The notes: generated by a model not told the origin, from the letters alone. 64,000 nt of DNA from Binatus sp963789715 (GCA_963789715.1 CAWBLQ010000003.1:186001-250000), one strand, 5' to 3'; shown: positions 44,949 through 53,108, numbered from the stretch's first letter. Numbers and translations: made by a program.

Positions 44949-45396
44949 GATCGCTCTCAGTCAACGGCATCTCCGGCGCCAATGGATCGCTTGTTGTTTC
45001 GGAACTCATGCTCGACTCGGGCGCCGACAGGGCGTCGCCCATCGACTCATCCGGCACCCGCGCCGAAAGATACGCCGCGCTGCTGGCGAATACAAAGATC
45101 GCCGCAGCCGCCGCCATCGGAAGCCATCGCATCGGCCGCGACACCTCGCGCGAGACCGACGCGAATCGCCGCGGCCTGTCGGCCAGCGAAAACTCGCGCC
45201 GCGCCTGCCGCGGCGCTCGCGCCGCCTGCCGATCCATCTCGCCATACAGCACCGGCGCCGTCAGCGCGAAGACGCGAAACGCATGATCGCACTTCGCGCA
45301 GCCCTTCAGATGCGCCAGCAACTCGGCCCGACGCTCGGTCGCCGCCGTCTTGCGCCACAGTGCGGGAAATTCCTGTCGTGCTTCGAAACAATTCAT
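44938..45396 (-). CDS. Anti-sigma factor with zinc-finger and one membrane helix
   Basis: 152 residues. The N-terminal cytosolic domain has a ZAS-type zinc motif (HLKGCAKC, about 29-36, plus an upstream Cys3). A single membrane helix lies at about 92-110 (WLPMAAAAAIFVFASSAAYL). The periplasmic tail is short, acidic and Ser/Pro-rich. It should bind and inactivate the ECF sigma encoded five bases upstream, releasing it after a signal from outside. It overlaps the Spy-like gene downstream, so the three genes form one unit. Confidence 0.9.
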   Translation of the reverse strand: MNCFEARQEFPALWRKTAATERRAELLAHLKGCAKCDHAFRVFALTAPVLYGEMDRQAARAPRQARREFSLADRPRRFASVSREVSRPMRWLPMAAAAAIFVFASSAAYLSARVPDESMGDALSAPESSMSSETTSDPLAPEMPLTESDLAS

Positions 45397-45401
45397 GACC
45401 G

Positions 45402-46034
45402 TTACCTGTTGCGTCCCGCCGCCAGCATCCGCTCCGCCTGCTTGCGCAGCGCCTGTCGGGCGCGGAACGCGCGAATTTTTACCTTTGCTTCACTCCATCC
45501 AAGCGTCTCAGCGATTTCGCTGACGCTCAATTCTTCGCTCTCCTTGAGCACCATCACCATGCGGTCCTCGGGCTTGAGCGTGTCGAGCAGGCGATGCGCC
45601 AGGTCGTAAGCTTCGCGCCGTTCCTCGGCCTCGCCGACGATCTCCTCCGGCGACGCGACGTTCGCCGTCTGCATCCATTGCACTTCCGGCGCGCTGAAGT
45701 CGCCGACCAGTTCCTCGGGACGCCTCCGCCGCCGGCGCAACTCGTCGTAACACAGGTTCACCACTATCGCTCGCAGCCATCCGCCAAACGGCATCTCCGC
45801 CCGATAGGTCGCCAGCGCGGTGTAGGCGCGGATAAAGCTTTCCTGCGTGATATCCCGCGCCATCTCTTCGTCTGAAAAAAATCGCCGGCATAACCGCTCC
45901 ACGCGTGGCCGATGCCGCGCCGCGAGCTCCGTGAAGGACGCCGTTTCCCCGCCGAGGACTTCGGCTATCAGCACCTCGTCGGGTTTGGCGCTCAATCTCC
46001 ACCCCGCCCTACGACGCGCCGCAAGACCCAACAT
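45402..46034 (-). CDS. ECF-family RNA polymerase sigma factor
   Basis: 210 residues. Region 2 (about 20-85) includes FTELAARHRPRVERLCRRFF and ARDITQESFIRAYTALATYR; region 4 (about 145-200) includes LKPEDRMVMVLKESEELSVS and EIAETLGWSEAKVKIRAFRA, with the DNA-contact helix. Regions 1.1, 3.0 and 3.1 are absent, as expected for the ECF group. It is followed after five bases by its anti-sigma factor. The first 15 residues (MLGLAARRRAGWRLS) are atypical and the true start may be slightly later. The 229-base upstream region is shared with maeA and probably holds its own promoter. Confidence 0.93.
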   Translation of the reverse strand: MLGLAARRRAGWRLSAKPDEVLIAEVLGGETASFTELAARHRPRVERLCRRFFSDEEMARDITQESFIRAYTALATYRAEMPFGGWLRAIVVNLCYDELRRRRRRPEELVGDFSAPEVQWMQTANVASPEEIVGEAEERREAYDLAHRLLDTLKPEDRMVMVLKESEELSVSEIAETLGWSEAKVKIRAFRARQALRKQAERMLAAGRNR

Positions 46035-46263
46035 AACTGTTTATTAATACGCACATTGCCGCCCTTGGTTACAGGGGATAAGGTTTTTCGCCCAATCTAT
46101 GCCCTCGGGAAACGGTCCATGCGCGTACCCCGCCAGATCGCTCGCCTCGTCGCCCATATTTATCACGATGCTATATCCCTTTTCGACGAACATCCGGCCG
46201 CGAAATTAGATTGCAATTCAACTAGACTCACACCACGAGCCTGAAATTCAGTGGAGCCCCAAA

Positions 46264-47892
46264 ATGACAACTACACCGCGCGGGTTGGCGCTGCTGCGCG
46301 ACCCGCAACTGAATAAATCCACCGCCTTCACCGAGTCCGAGCGCGAGGCGCTGGGGCTGCTCGGCCTCCTGCCCGAAGGCATCGATTCCGAGGAAACCCA
46401 GATCCAGCGCGTGCAGCTTCAGTTATCCCAAAAGCCCAACGCCTTGGAGAAGTACATCTACCTGTCGCAACTGCAGGACGCCGACGAGACACTCTTCTTT
46501 CGCGTCCTGATGTCGGATCCGGCGCAATTCCTGCCCATCGTCTATACGCCAACGGTCGGCGAGGCCTGCCTCCAGTTCGGCCACATCATGCGCCGGCCCA
46601 AGGGCCTCTACGTTTCGATCAAGCGCAAGGGCCGCGTCCGCGAGATTCTACGCAACTGGCCGGGTCGCGACGTGCGCTTCATCGTGGTCACCAGCGGGCA
46701 GCGAATCCTCGGGCTGGGCGATCTCGGCGCCAACGGCATGGGCATCCCCATCGGCAAGCTCGCCCTCTACACCGCATGCGCCGGGGTGCCGCCGCAGTTC
46801 ACGCTGCCGGTGCTGATCGACTGTGGCACCAGCAATGAGTCCCTGCTGCGCGACCCGCTCTACCTCGGCCTTCGCCAGCCGCGTCCGGCGGTTGCGGAAC
46901 TGGACGAGTTCGTCGACGAATTCATCACCGCTGTCCACGAGGAGTTCCCGGACTGTTGCATCCAGTTCGAGGATTGGGCGGGCGTCGACGCCGTCCGCCT
47001 GCTGGCCCGCTATCGCGACCGGATCTGCTGCTTCAACGATGACATCCAGGGCACCGCGGCGGTCGCGCTCGCGGGAATTCTTGGCGCGCTTCGCGTAACA
47101 GGCGGCAAGCTCTCCGAACAGACTTTTCTGTTTCTCGGCGCGGGTTCTGCCGCCATTGGAATTGCAAACCTGCTGACCCAGGCGATGACGCTGGAAGGTC
47201 TCACGCCCGAGCAGGCGCGCGCGAGAAGCTGGCTGTTCGACATAAATGGATTGGTGGAATCAACCCGGGCTGACCTCGCCGACTTCCAGCAGCCCTATGC
47301 GCATCCTCACGCACCGTCCAAAGACTTTGTGCAAGCGATCGAGTCCCTCAAGCCGGCCGCCATCATCGGCGTCAGCACGGTAGCCAAGGCCTTCAACCAG
47401 CACGTGATCGAAGCGATGGCGCGAATCAACCGGCGCCCAATCATCTTCCCCTACTCGAATCCCACCTCGCACTCCGAATGTACGGCGGAAGAGGCCTACC
47501 GATGGTCCGAAGGCCGCGCCATCTTCGCCAGCGGCAGCCCGTTCCCGCCAGTGCGCTTCAACGACAAGACCTATCTTCCCGGGCAAGGTAACAACGTCTA
47601 CATATTTCCGGCAATAGGCCTGGCCGTCTACGCAACCAAAGCAAAGCGCGTAACCGACGATATGTTCATAGCAGCCGCACAAGCGGTAGCCGACCAGGTG
47701 ACCCAGGCCGAGCTGGACGTAGGCCTGATATACCCGCCGCAATCGACAATCCTGAACACCGAGTTGTACGCAGCCGAGCGTGTAGCAGAGGTAATCTTCG
47801 CGAGCAACCTGGCAACCGTTCCAGCCCCTAAAGACATCCCAACATTCGTCAGATCCCAAACCTACAAACCCGAATACCGCCCTCTGACTTAA
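46264..47892 (+). CDS. maeA: NAD-dependent malic enzyme
   Basis: 542 residues, the size of the large eukaryote/E. coli SfcA type. Motifs seen: FLPIVYTPTVGEACLQFGHI with the catalytic Tyr, RILGLGDLGANGMGIPIGKL, VLIDCGTSNESLL, FEDWAGVDAVRLLARY with metal ligands, CCFNDDIQGTAAVALAGILG, and the NAD site in FLFLGAGSAAIGIANLL. It decarboxylates malate to pyruvate with NAD. The last 280 bases switch to A-ending codons (gca, gta, ata) unlike the rest of the gene. GTGGAG lies upstream of the ATG. A three-hairpin repeat follows. Confidence 0.95.
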   Translation: MTTTPRGLALLRDPQLNKSTAFTESEREALGLLGLLPEGIDSEETQIQRVQLQLSQKPNALEKYIYLSQLQDADETLFFRVLMSDPAQFLPIVYTPTVGEACLQFGHIMRRPKGLYVSIKRKGRVREILRNWPGRDVRFIVVTSGQRILGLGDLGANGMGIPIGKLALYTACAGVPPQFTLPVLIDCGTSNESLLRDPLYLGLRQPRPAVAELDEFVDEFITAVHEEFPDCCIQFEDWAGVDAVRLLARYRDRICCFNDDIQGTAAVALAGILGALRVTGGKLSEQTFLFLGAGSAAIGIANLLTQAMTLEGLTPEQARARSWLFDINGLVESTRADLADFQQPYAHPHAPSKDFVQAIESLKPAAIIGVSTVAKAFNQHVIEAMARINRRPIIFPYSNPTSHSECTAEEAYRWSEGRAIFASGSPFPPVRFNDKTYLPGQGNNVYIFPAIGLAVYATKAKRVTDDMFIAAAQAVADQVTQAELDVGLIYPPQSTILNTELYAAERVAEVIFASNLATVPAPKDIPTFVRSQTYKPEYRPLT

Positions 47893-48017
47893 GAGCGCCA
47901 ATTGAAGGAGACCTTCCCGCGCCCCATCTAGCTCGATCCGAGCGCCCTCACCCGCGCGCGACACAAAGTGTCGCTGCACGACCTCTTCCGAGGGGCGAGG
48001 TAAATTCCATCAAACCC

Positions 48018-48110
48018 TTCTATCAGGGAGGAAGTCCCGCATCTTTTCTTAATACCGGGTGCAGGGGTCACCCCTGCCGAAGGAAGCGCGAAACCCACCG
48101 CGGGTTTCGC
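48018..48110 (+). repeat. Three-hairpin dispersed repeat, copy B
   Basis: Starts TTCTATCAGGG. Hairpin 1 is GGGAGGAAGTCCC; hairpin 2 is the palindrome GCAGGGGTCACCCCTGC (48061-48077); hairpin 3 pairs GCGAAACCC with GGGTTTCGC (48088-48110). The other copies have GTG/CAC at the base of hairpin 3, so this copy shows a compensatory change. It lies between maeA and ccmE, both plus strand. Confidence 0.8.
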
Positions 48111-48172
48111 ATATAAATTAGTTCTTGTTACCGATTGCCCAATCGCTCAACCCCTGAAACAATTACCCCGCA

Positions 48173-48622
48173 ATGCGAATACGTCCGCGATTTTTCATCG
48201 GCGTGGGATTAATCGCCGTCGCCATCGGCTATCTTATCTTCAGCGCGATTCGCACCACCTCTGAATACTACCTGACCGTCACCGAAGTGGCCGCGCGGCA
48301 GAGCGAGCTCGGCGGACAGGCGCTCCGCGTTGCGGGCCGCGTCAAAGCCGGCACGATCAACTGGAACCCCGACACGCTGACGCTGAAATTTGAAATCGTG
48401 CCGATTCCCGACGCCGACGCTGCCGCCGGCGCCGTGAAGCCCGTCGTCGCGTCGGATCCCGTTTCATTCCGCGTCGTATGCGCCGGCGAGCCCAAGCCCG
48501 ACATGTTCGCGCCCGGCCGCGACGTTATCGTGGAGGGCAGGCTAGGCGCCGACGGCGCGATCGCCGCGACCCAGGTGATGACGAGTTGCCCTTCCAAGTA
48601 CAAGCCTAAGCAAGCACAATAG
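48173..48622 (+). CDS. ccmE: Cytochrome c maturation protein CcmE, CxxxY type
   Basis: 149 residues. One N-terminal membrane anchor (RFFIGVGLIAVAIGYLIFSA) is followed by the periplasmic OB-fold with YYLTVTEVAAR, ALRVAGRVKAGTINWN and VIVEGRLGADGAIAATQVM. The heme-attachment motif at the C-terminus is CPSKY (Cys139, Tyr143), whereas the classical enzyme has His in HDENY. The CxxxY form is known from Desulfovibrio and archaea. CcmE is the periplasmic heme chaperone that receives heme from CcmABCD and hands it to CcmF/H. It opens the ccm cluster, 15 bases before ccmF. Confidence 0.93.
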   Translation: MRIRPRFFIGVGLIAVAIGYLIFSAIRTTSEYYLTVTEVAARQSELGGQALRVAGRVKAGTINWNPDTLTLKFEIVPIPDADAAAGAVKPVVASDPVSFRVVCAGEPKPDMFAPGRDVIVEGRLGADGAIAATQVMTSCPSKYKPKQAQ

Positions 48623-48637
48623 CAGCGGGTTTTTCCG

Positions 48638-50662
48638 ATGCCGCAACTTGGCAAACTCGCGCTCGCAATCGCGCTGATACTCGCCGTCTATTCCATCGTT
48701 GCGAATATCTACGGCGCACGACGCAATGCGCCCGACTTCGTCGTCAGCGCCCGCCACGCGCTGTGGGCGATGTGCGCGATGGTCACGATCGCGGTCGTCG
48801 TGCTGTGGGTCGCCCTGCTGCGCAGCGACTTCTCGCTCGAGTACGTCGCCGCATATTCCAGCACCACGCTCCCGACGGTTTACAAAATCACCTCGCTGTG
48901 GGGCGGGCAGCAGGGCTCGCTGATGTTCTGGACCTGGCTGCTGTCGATCTTCACATCCATAGTCGCGTTCCAGAATCGCCGCCGCAATCCCGAAATTGCA
49001 CCGTATGCGCTGGCGGTGCTGGCCGGCGTCGCGATCTTCTTTCTGTTGATGCTGAACTTCGTCACGCGTCCGTTCGATCTGCTCGCGACGGTTCCCGCCG
49101 AGGGCTCCGACCTCAATCCACTGCTGCAGAACTACTGGATGGCGATACATCCGCCGTCGCTCTACACCGGCTACGTCAGCGCCACCGTGCCGTTCGCATT
49201 CGGCGCCGCCGCGCTGATTACCGGCAAGCTCGACGACGGATGGATTCGCTCGACGCGCCGCTGGGCGATTTTTTCCTGGTTTTTTCTGACGCTCGGCAAC
49301 ATGTTCGGCGCGCGATGGGCCTACGAAGTCCTTGGCTGGGGCGGTTACTGGGCGTGGGACCCGGTTGAGAACGCCGCCTTCATGCCGTGGCTGGTGATGA
49401 CCGCGTACCTGCATTCGGTGATGATCCAAGAACGCAAGGACATGCTGAAGGTCTGGAACCTGTCGCTAATCGGGCTCGCCTTCGGCCTCACGCTGTTCGG
49501 CACCTTCATCACGCGCAGCGGCGTCATCTCGTCGGTACATTCGTTCACGCAGTCCGGCCTCGGTCCATATTTCCTGAGCTTCCTGATAACTGTGACGCTC
49601 GCCTACAGCGCGCTTTTGATCTTTCGGTCGAAGCAATTGCGCAGTCCCGCCGAGTTCGAGTCGTACCTGTCGCGCGAGGCGGCGTTCCTGTTCAACAACC
49701 TGATGCTGGTCGGCATCGCGTTCGCCGTCTTCTGGGGCACCATCTTTCCGGTGCTGTCGGAGGCGGTGCGCGGCGTGAAGATCACCGTCGGACCGCCCTT
49801 CTTCAATCGCGTCAACGGACCGCTGGCGCTCGGGCTGGTATTCCTGATGGGCATCGGGCCGCTGATCGCATGGCGGCGCACGACGACCAGCAATCTCGTG
49901 CGCAGTTTCGCAGCGCCCGTCGCAATCGGCGTCGCAACCGGCATCGCCGCGGCCGCCGCGGGGCTGCGCCAATGGTACGTGCTGACCGCCTTCTCGCTGG
50001 CCGCGTTCGTGCTCGGCACCGTGCTCGTCGAGTTTCGCCGCGGGATGAACGCGCGCCGCCACATGGTCGCGGAGCCGCGCGCCAAGGCGCTCGTCAACCT
50101 CGTCGCCAAGAACAACCGCCGCTACGGCGGCTACATCATCCACGTCGGCGTGGTCGTGGCGTTCGTTGGAATCGTCGGCTCGTCGTTCTTCCGCACCGAG
50201 GTCAAAAAGAGCGTACACGCCGGCGAGAGCTTTTCGATCGGTTCCTACACGCTGCGCTACCAGGGTTTGGATGAGACCGACACGCCTCATCTCGAGAGCG
50301 CCACCGCACGCGTCGAGGTGCTGGCGCCCGACGGCCGCGAGATCACCACGATGGCGCCGGCCAAACTGTTCTTCAAACGTCCGCAGCAGCCCGCGACCAA
50401 AGTCGCGATCCGCTCGACTCCCCTAAGCGACCTCTACGTCGTCCTCGCCGGAATCGACGACAGCGGTCAGACCGCGACTTTCGAAGTGTTCCTGACGCCG
50501 CTGGTCTTCTGGCTGTGGGCGGGAGGCCTCCTGATGGTGCTCGGCACCGTGATCGTAATGTGGCCCAACGTGCGCGAGCGCGCCGCAATCGCGACCGCGC
50601 TCAGCCGCTCGTCCACCGACCCGCGCGAACTCGCCGACCTCGGCGCACCCGGGGGTGACTGA
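48638..50662 (+). CDS. ccmF: Cytochrome c heme lyase CcmF
   Basis: 674 residues with about 15 membrane helices. The heme-handling WWD motif is WGGYWAWDPVENAAFMPW (about 231-248). The surrounding signature KITSLWGGQQGSLMFWTWLL and the P-His motifs (NYWMAIHPPSLYTGY, SGVISSVHSFTQSG) are present. The large C-terminal periplasmic loop (VKKSVHAGESFSIGSYTLRY) also matches. It ligates heme to the CXXCH site of apocytochromes with CcmH/I. It overlaps ccmH by eight bases. Confidence 0.96.
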   Translation: MPQLGKLALAIALILAVYSIVANIYGARRNAPDFVVSARHALWAMCAMVTIAVVVLWVALLRSDFSLEYVAAYSSTTLPTVYKITSLWGGQQGSLMFWTWLLSIFTSIVAFQNRRRNPEIAPYALAVLAGVAIFFLLMLNFVTRPFDLLATVPAEGSDLNPLLQNYWMAIHPPSLYTGYVSATVPFAFGAAALITGKLDDGWIRSTRRWAIFSWFFLTLGNMFGARWAYEVLGWGGYWAWDPVENAAFMPWLVMTAYLHSVMIQERKDMLKVWNLSLIGLAFGLTLFGTFITRSGVISSVHSFTQSGLGPYFLSFLITVTLAYSALLIFRSKQLRSPAEFESYLSREAAFLFNNLMLVGIAFAVFWGTIFPVLSEAVRGVKITVGPPFFNRVNGPLALGLVFLMGIGPLIAWRRTTTSNLVRSFAAPVAIGVATGIAAAAAGLRQWYVLTAFSLAAFVLGTVLVEFRRGMNARRHMVAEPRAKALVNLVAKNNRRYGGYIIHVGVVVAFVGIVGSSFFRTEVKKSVHAGESFSIGSYTLRYQGLDETDTPHLESATARVEVLAPDGREITTMAPAKLFFKRPQQPATKVAIRSTPLSDLYVVLAGIDDSGQTATFEVFLTPLVFWLWAGGLLMVLGTVIVMWPNVRERAAIATALSRSSTDPRELADLGAPGGD

Positions 50663-51176
50663 CATCGTGCGTTCGAAATTCGCATCGCCGCTACGGCTCG
50701 CGTTCATCGCCATCGTGCTATTCGCTTTTCTTTCTCCTGAACTAAGGAACGTTTCACGTGAAACATTTGCGTCGGAAACCACAACGAACGCGCAGGTTTT
50801 CGAGGGTTTGACCTGCCAATGCGGCTGCGGTTTGACGGTCGCCAACTGCAACATGCCGACTTGCGGATTCGCAGTGCCGCTGCGCCGCGACATCGACCGC
50901 ATGATTGCCCAGGGGATGACTCGCGCACAGATAATCGCCTTCTATCGCCATCAGTACGGCGAGAAAGTCCTGTCCGCGCCGACCACCGAGGGCTTCAACC
51001 TGCTGGCGTGGACAATGCCGTTCATCGCGCTCGCGCTCGGCGGCGGCTTGATGGTGGTGGCGTTTGGACGATGGCATCTGCCGGCGCCTTCCGGCTCGAA
51101 GCCAGCCGCGGAGCCGGTGTCATTCGATCCCGAACTCAAACGCAGACTCGAAAGAGAACTCGAGGAGCGCCGATAG
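50655..51176 (+). CDS. ccmH: CcmH-family thiol protein with multi-cysteine motif
   Basis: 173 residues from a GTG start overlapping ccmF; a later GTG at 50667 is possible. A signal or anchor helix (LRLAFIAIVLFAFL) is followed by LTCQCGCG (Cys54, 56, 58) and NCNMPTC (Cys65, 70), instead of the canonical LRCxxC. The following helices (LRRDIDRMIAQGMTRAQIIA, FYRHQYGEKVLSAP) are typical CcmH. A second membrane helix (TMPFIALALGGGLMVVAFG) and a charged tail end it. It keeps the apocytochrome thiols reduced for heme attachment. A parS-like site is embedded in codons 33-37 (VSRET). Confidence 0.9.
   Translation: MTDIVRSKFASPLRLAFIAIVLFAFLSPELRNVSRETFASETTTNAQVFEGLTCQCGCGLTVANCNMPTCGFAVPLRRDIDRMIAQGMTRAQIIAFYRHQYGEKVLSAPTTEGFNLLAWTMPFIALALGGGLMVVAFGRWHLPAPSGSKPAAEPVSFDPELKRRLERELEERR
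50750..50765. promoter_or_regulatory. parS-like site inside ccmH
   Basis: CGTTTCACGTGAAACA matches 15 of 16 positions of the ParB-site consensus TGTTTCACGTGAAACA. It lies in the ccmH coding region between the membrane anchor and the Cys motif, a segment that tolerates sequence change. Confidence 0.8.
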
Positions 51177-51179
51177 CCG

Positions 51180-51731
51180 GTGTTCATTCTTGCGGCCGCG
51201 CTGATTGTCGCAGGAGTAGCGCTGTTCGTCGCGGCCCCGCTCGGCATCGGGCTGGTCGGCGCGCGCGCCAGGTCGGCCGGTGAGCTTCAAGTCGAGCGCC
51301 ACGAGCATGAACGCGCGCTGGCGGTGCAGGGTCTTCGCGAACTCGAGTTCGATCGCGAGATGGGCAAGCTGTCTGCCGCGGACTACGACTCGATGCACCA
51401 GGCGCTCGAAGCTCGAGCGCTAACCGCGATGGCCGCGGTCGAGAAGCTCCGCGCTATCGACAAACCCGCAAACTCGAAGCCCTCGGTCACACCGCTGACG
51501 CAGGCGCCACGCCGACCGTCACCAGCCCCCCGCCGCATCGACGCCGTGCCGACGCGCGTCGCGCACACCGAACCGTTGCGCCCGCCGTCGCCGTCGCCGC
51601 AGCCGCCGCCGTCGGCAAAGATTCGCTTCTGTCCCCAGTGCGGAACGCGCACCGCGGTTGACGCGAAGTTTTGCGCGCAATGCGGCGTCGCGATCAAACC
51701 GATGGGCGGCACGGCCGCCTGGACCGAATGA
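51180..51731 (+). CDS. CcmI-like N-terminal domain with C-terminal zinc ribbon
   Basis: 183 residues from a GTG start. The N-terminal part (about 1-90) has one membrane segment (LAAALIVAGVALFVAAPLGI) and a helical region (ALAVQGLRELEFDREMGKLS) matching the CcmI/CycH N-terminus. Then comes a Pro-rich linker (about 95-145) and a double CxxC zinc ribbon (FCPQCGTRTAVDAKFCAQCG, about 150-170). The TPR domain of proteobacterial CcmI is missing. A role in supporting CcmF/H is inferred from the position between ccmH and ccmA. It overlaps ccmA by four bases (ATGA). Confidence 0.8.
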   Translation: MFILAAALIVAGVALFVAAPLGIGLVGARARSAGELQVERHEHERALAVQGLRELEFDREMGKLSAADYDSMHQALEARALTAMAAVEKLRAIDKPANSKPSVTPLTQAPRRPSPAPRRIDAVPTRVAHTEPLRPPSPSPQPPPSAKIRFCPQCGTRTAVDAKFCAQCGVAIKPMGGTAAWTE

Positions 51732-52432
51732 TGTCGGCGCCGGTCGTCGAGACGCATAGCCTGGCAAAGACTTACGGCCTGGCGCCGGTCCTGCGCGAAG
51801 TGGATTTGCGCGTGCTCGCGGGCGCCGGCGCGTTTATAGTCGGCGGCAACGGAGCTGGAAAATCGACGCTGCTGCGAATCCTCGCCGGACTCGAGGCGCC
51901 CAGCGCCGGCCGCGCGCTGGTCTTCGGCCAGGACACGCGCCGGCTCGCGGCGCGCTACCGGCGCCGTATCGGCCTGCTGTCGCATCAGAGTTTCCTCTAC
52001 CCGAATCTGACCGCGCGCGAGAACCTCGAATTTTTCGCCGAGCTCTATTCGCTCGCCGACCCGCGCGCGTCCTCCCGCCTTTGGCTCGGCCGGGTCGGAC
52101 TCGCCGACGTTGCCGATACCCGCGTGCGTGCGTTCTCGCGCGGCATGGAACAGCGCCTGTCTGCGGCGCGCGCGATGCTTGCCGAGCCCGCGCTGCTGCT
52201 GCTCGACGAGCCGTTCGCGTCGCTCGACCATGACGGCGCCGAAATCGTCGCGGCGCTGATTCGCGGCGCGGTCGAACGCGGCGCGTCGGTGCTGGCGACG
52301 GCGCATGCAATCCCGGAAATAGACGGCGTCGAGTTCGCGGTCTTCGAAATTTCGCGCGGCCGCCTTGAGCAGCGCGCGCATAAGGAGGAGGTCCGGCGCG
52401 GCGGGCGAATCCGCTCGCTGCTCGGCAGGTAG
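51728..52432 (+). CDS. ccmA: Heme exporter ATP-binding protein CcmA
   Basis: 234 residues. ABC-ATPase motifs: Walker A in IVGGNGAGKSTLLRILAG, Q-loop in LLSHQSFLYPNLTARENLEF, signature in RAFSRGMEQRLSAARAML (a CcmA-type variant of LSGGQ), Walker B in ALLLLDEPFASLDHDG and the H-loop in VLATAHAIPEIDG. It powers the CcmABCD complex that releases holo-CcmE. The ATG at 51728 overlaps the upstream stop; ATG 51731 is also possible. ccmB follows four bases later. Confidence 0.95.
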   Translation: MMSAPVVETHSLAKTYGLAPVLREVDLRVLAGAGAFIVGGNGAGKSTLLRILAGLEAPSAGRALVFGQDTRRLAARYRRRIGLLSHQSFLYPNLTARENLEFFAELYSLADPRASSRLWLGRVGLADVADTRVRAFSRGMEQRLSAARAMLAEPALLLLDEPFASLDHDGAEIVAALIRGAVERGASVLATAHAIPEIDGVEFAVFEISRGRLEQRAHKEEVRRGGRIRSLLGR

Positions 52433-52436
52433 CATC

Positions 52437-53108
52437 GTGTCGGGCTTTGCCGCCGTGCTCCGCAAGGACCTGCGCCTCGAGCTGCGCAGCGGCGAGAGCA
52501 CGCTCGCGCTGCTCGCGCTGTCGATGCTGGTGCTGGTGGTGCTGGTCTTCGCGCTCGACGCCGCGCGCGTGCGCAGCCTCGACGCCGCGGCCGGCGCGCT
52601 GTGGGTCGCGATGGTGTTCGCGGGGATGCTCGGCGCCAATCGCGCGCTGCTGGCCGAGCGCGACAACGGCGCGATTCGCGGCCTGCTGCTGAGCCCGCTC
52701 GATCCCGCCACGCTCTACGCGGCCAAACTGGCCGCCGCGCTGATCTTCATGGCGGTCGCCGAGGTCGGCGCCGTCATCCTGATGGTGCTGTTTTTCAATC
52801 TCGATTTCGACGCGTCGATCGCGCGGCTGGCGCCGATCCTCGCGCTTGGTGCGATCGGATTTTCCGCGCTGGCCACGCTCCTGTCCGCGATCACGGGCCG
52901 CACTCGCGGCGGCGATCTGCTCTTGCCGATTCTCGCCGTGCCGATTTTCGTGCCCGCGCTGATTGCCGGCGTCAAGGCCAGCGCCGCCGCACTGGCGGGC
53001 GCGCCGCTGGCCTCGATGGGCGACTGGCTGAAGATCATGATCGCCTTCGACCTGCTGTTCGTCACCGCCGGTTACCTGCTGTTCGAGCATGTGGTAGGTG
53101 ATGACTGA
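52437..53108 (+). CDS. ccmB: Heme exporter membrane protein CcmB
   Basis: 223 residues from a GTG start (SGFAAVLRKDLRLELRSGES). Six hydrophobic segments are seen. Family features include the early cytoplasmic LRKDLRLELRS, MVFAGMLGANRALLAERDNG and LLLPILAVPIFVPALIAGVK. It forms the membrane channel partner of CcmA. The start follows the ccmA stop by four bases, consistent with coupled translation. Confidence 0.93.
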   Translation: MSGFAAVLRKDLRLELRSGESTLALLALSMLVLVVLVFALDAARVRSLDAAAGALWVAMVFAGMLGANRALLAERDNGAIRGLLLSPLDPATLYAAKLAAALIFMAVAEVGAVILMVLFFNLDFDASIARLAPILALGAIGFSALATLLSAITGRTRGGDLLLPILAVPIFVPALIAGVKASAAALAGAPLASMGDWLKIMIAFDLLFVTAGYLLFEHVVGDD

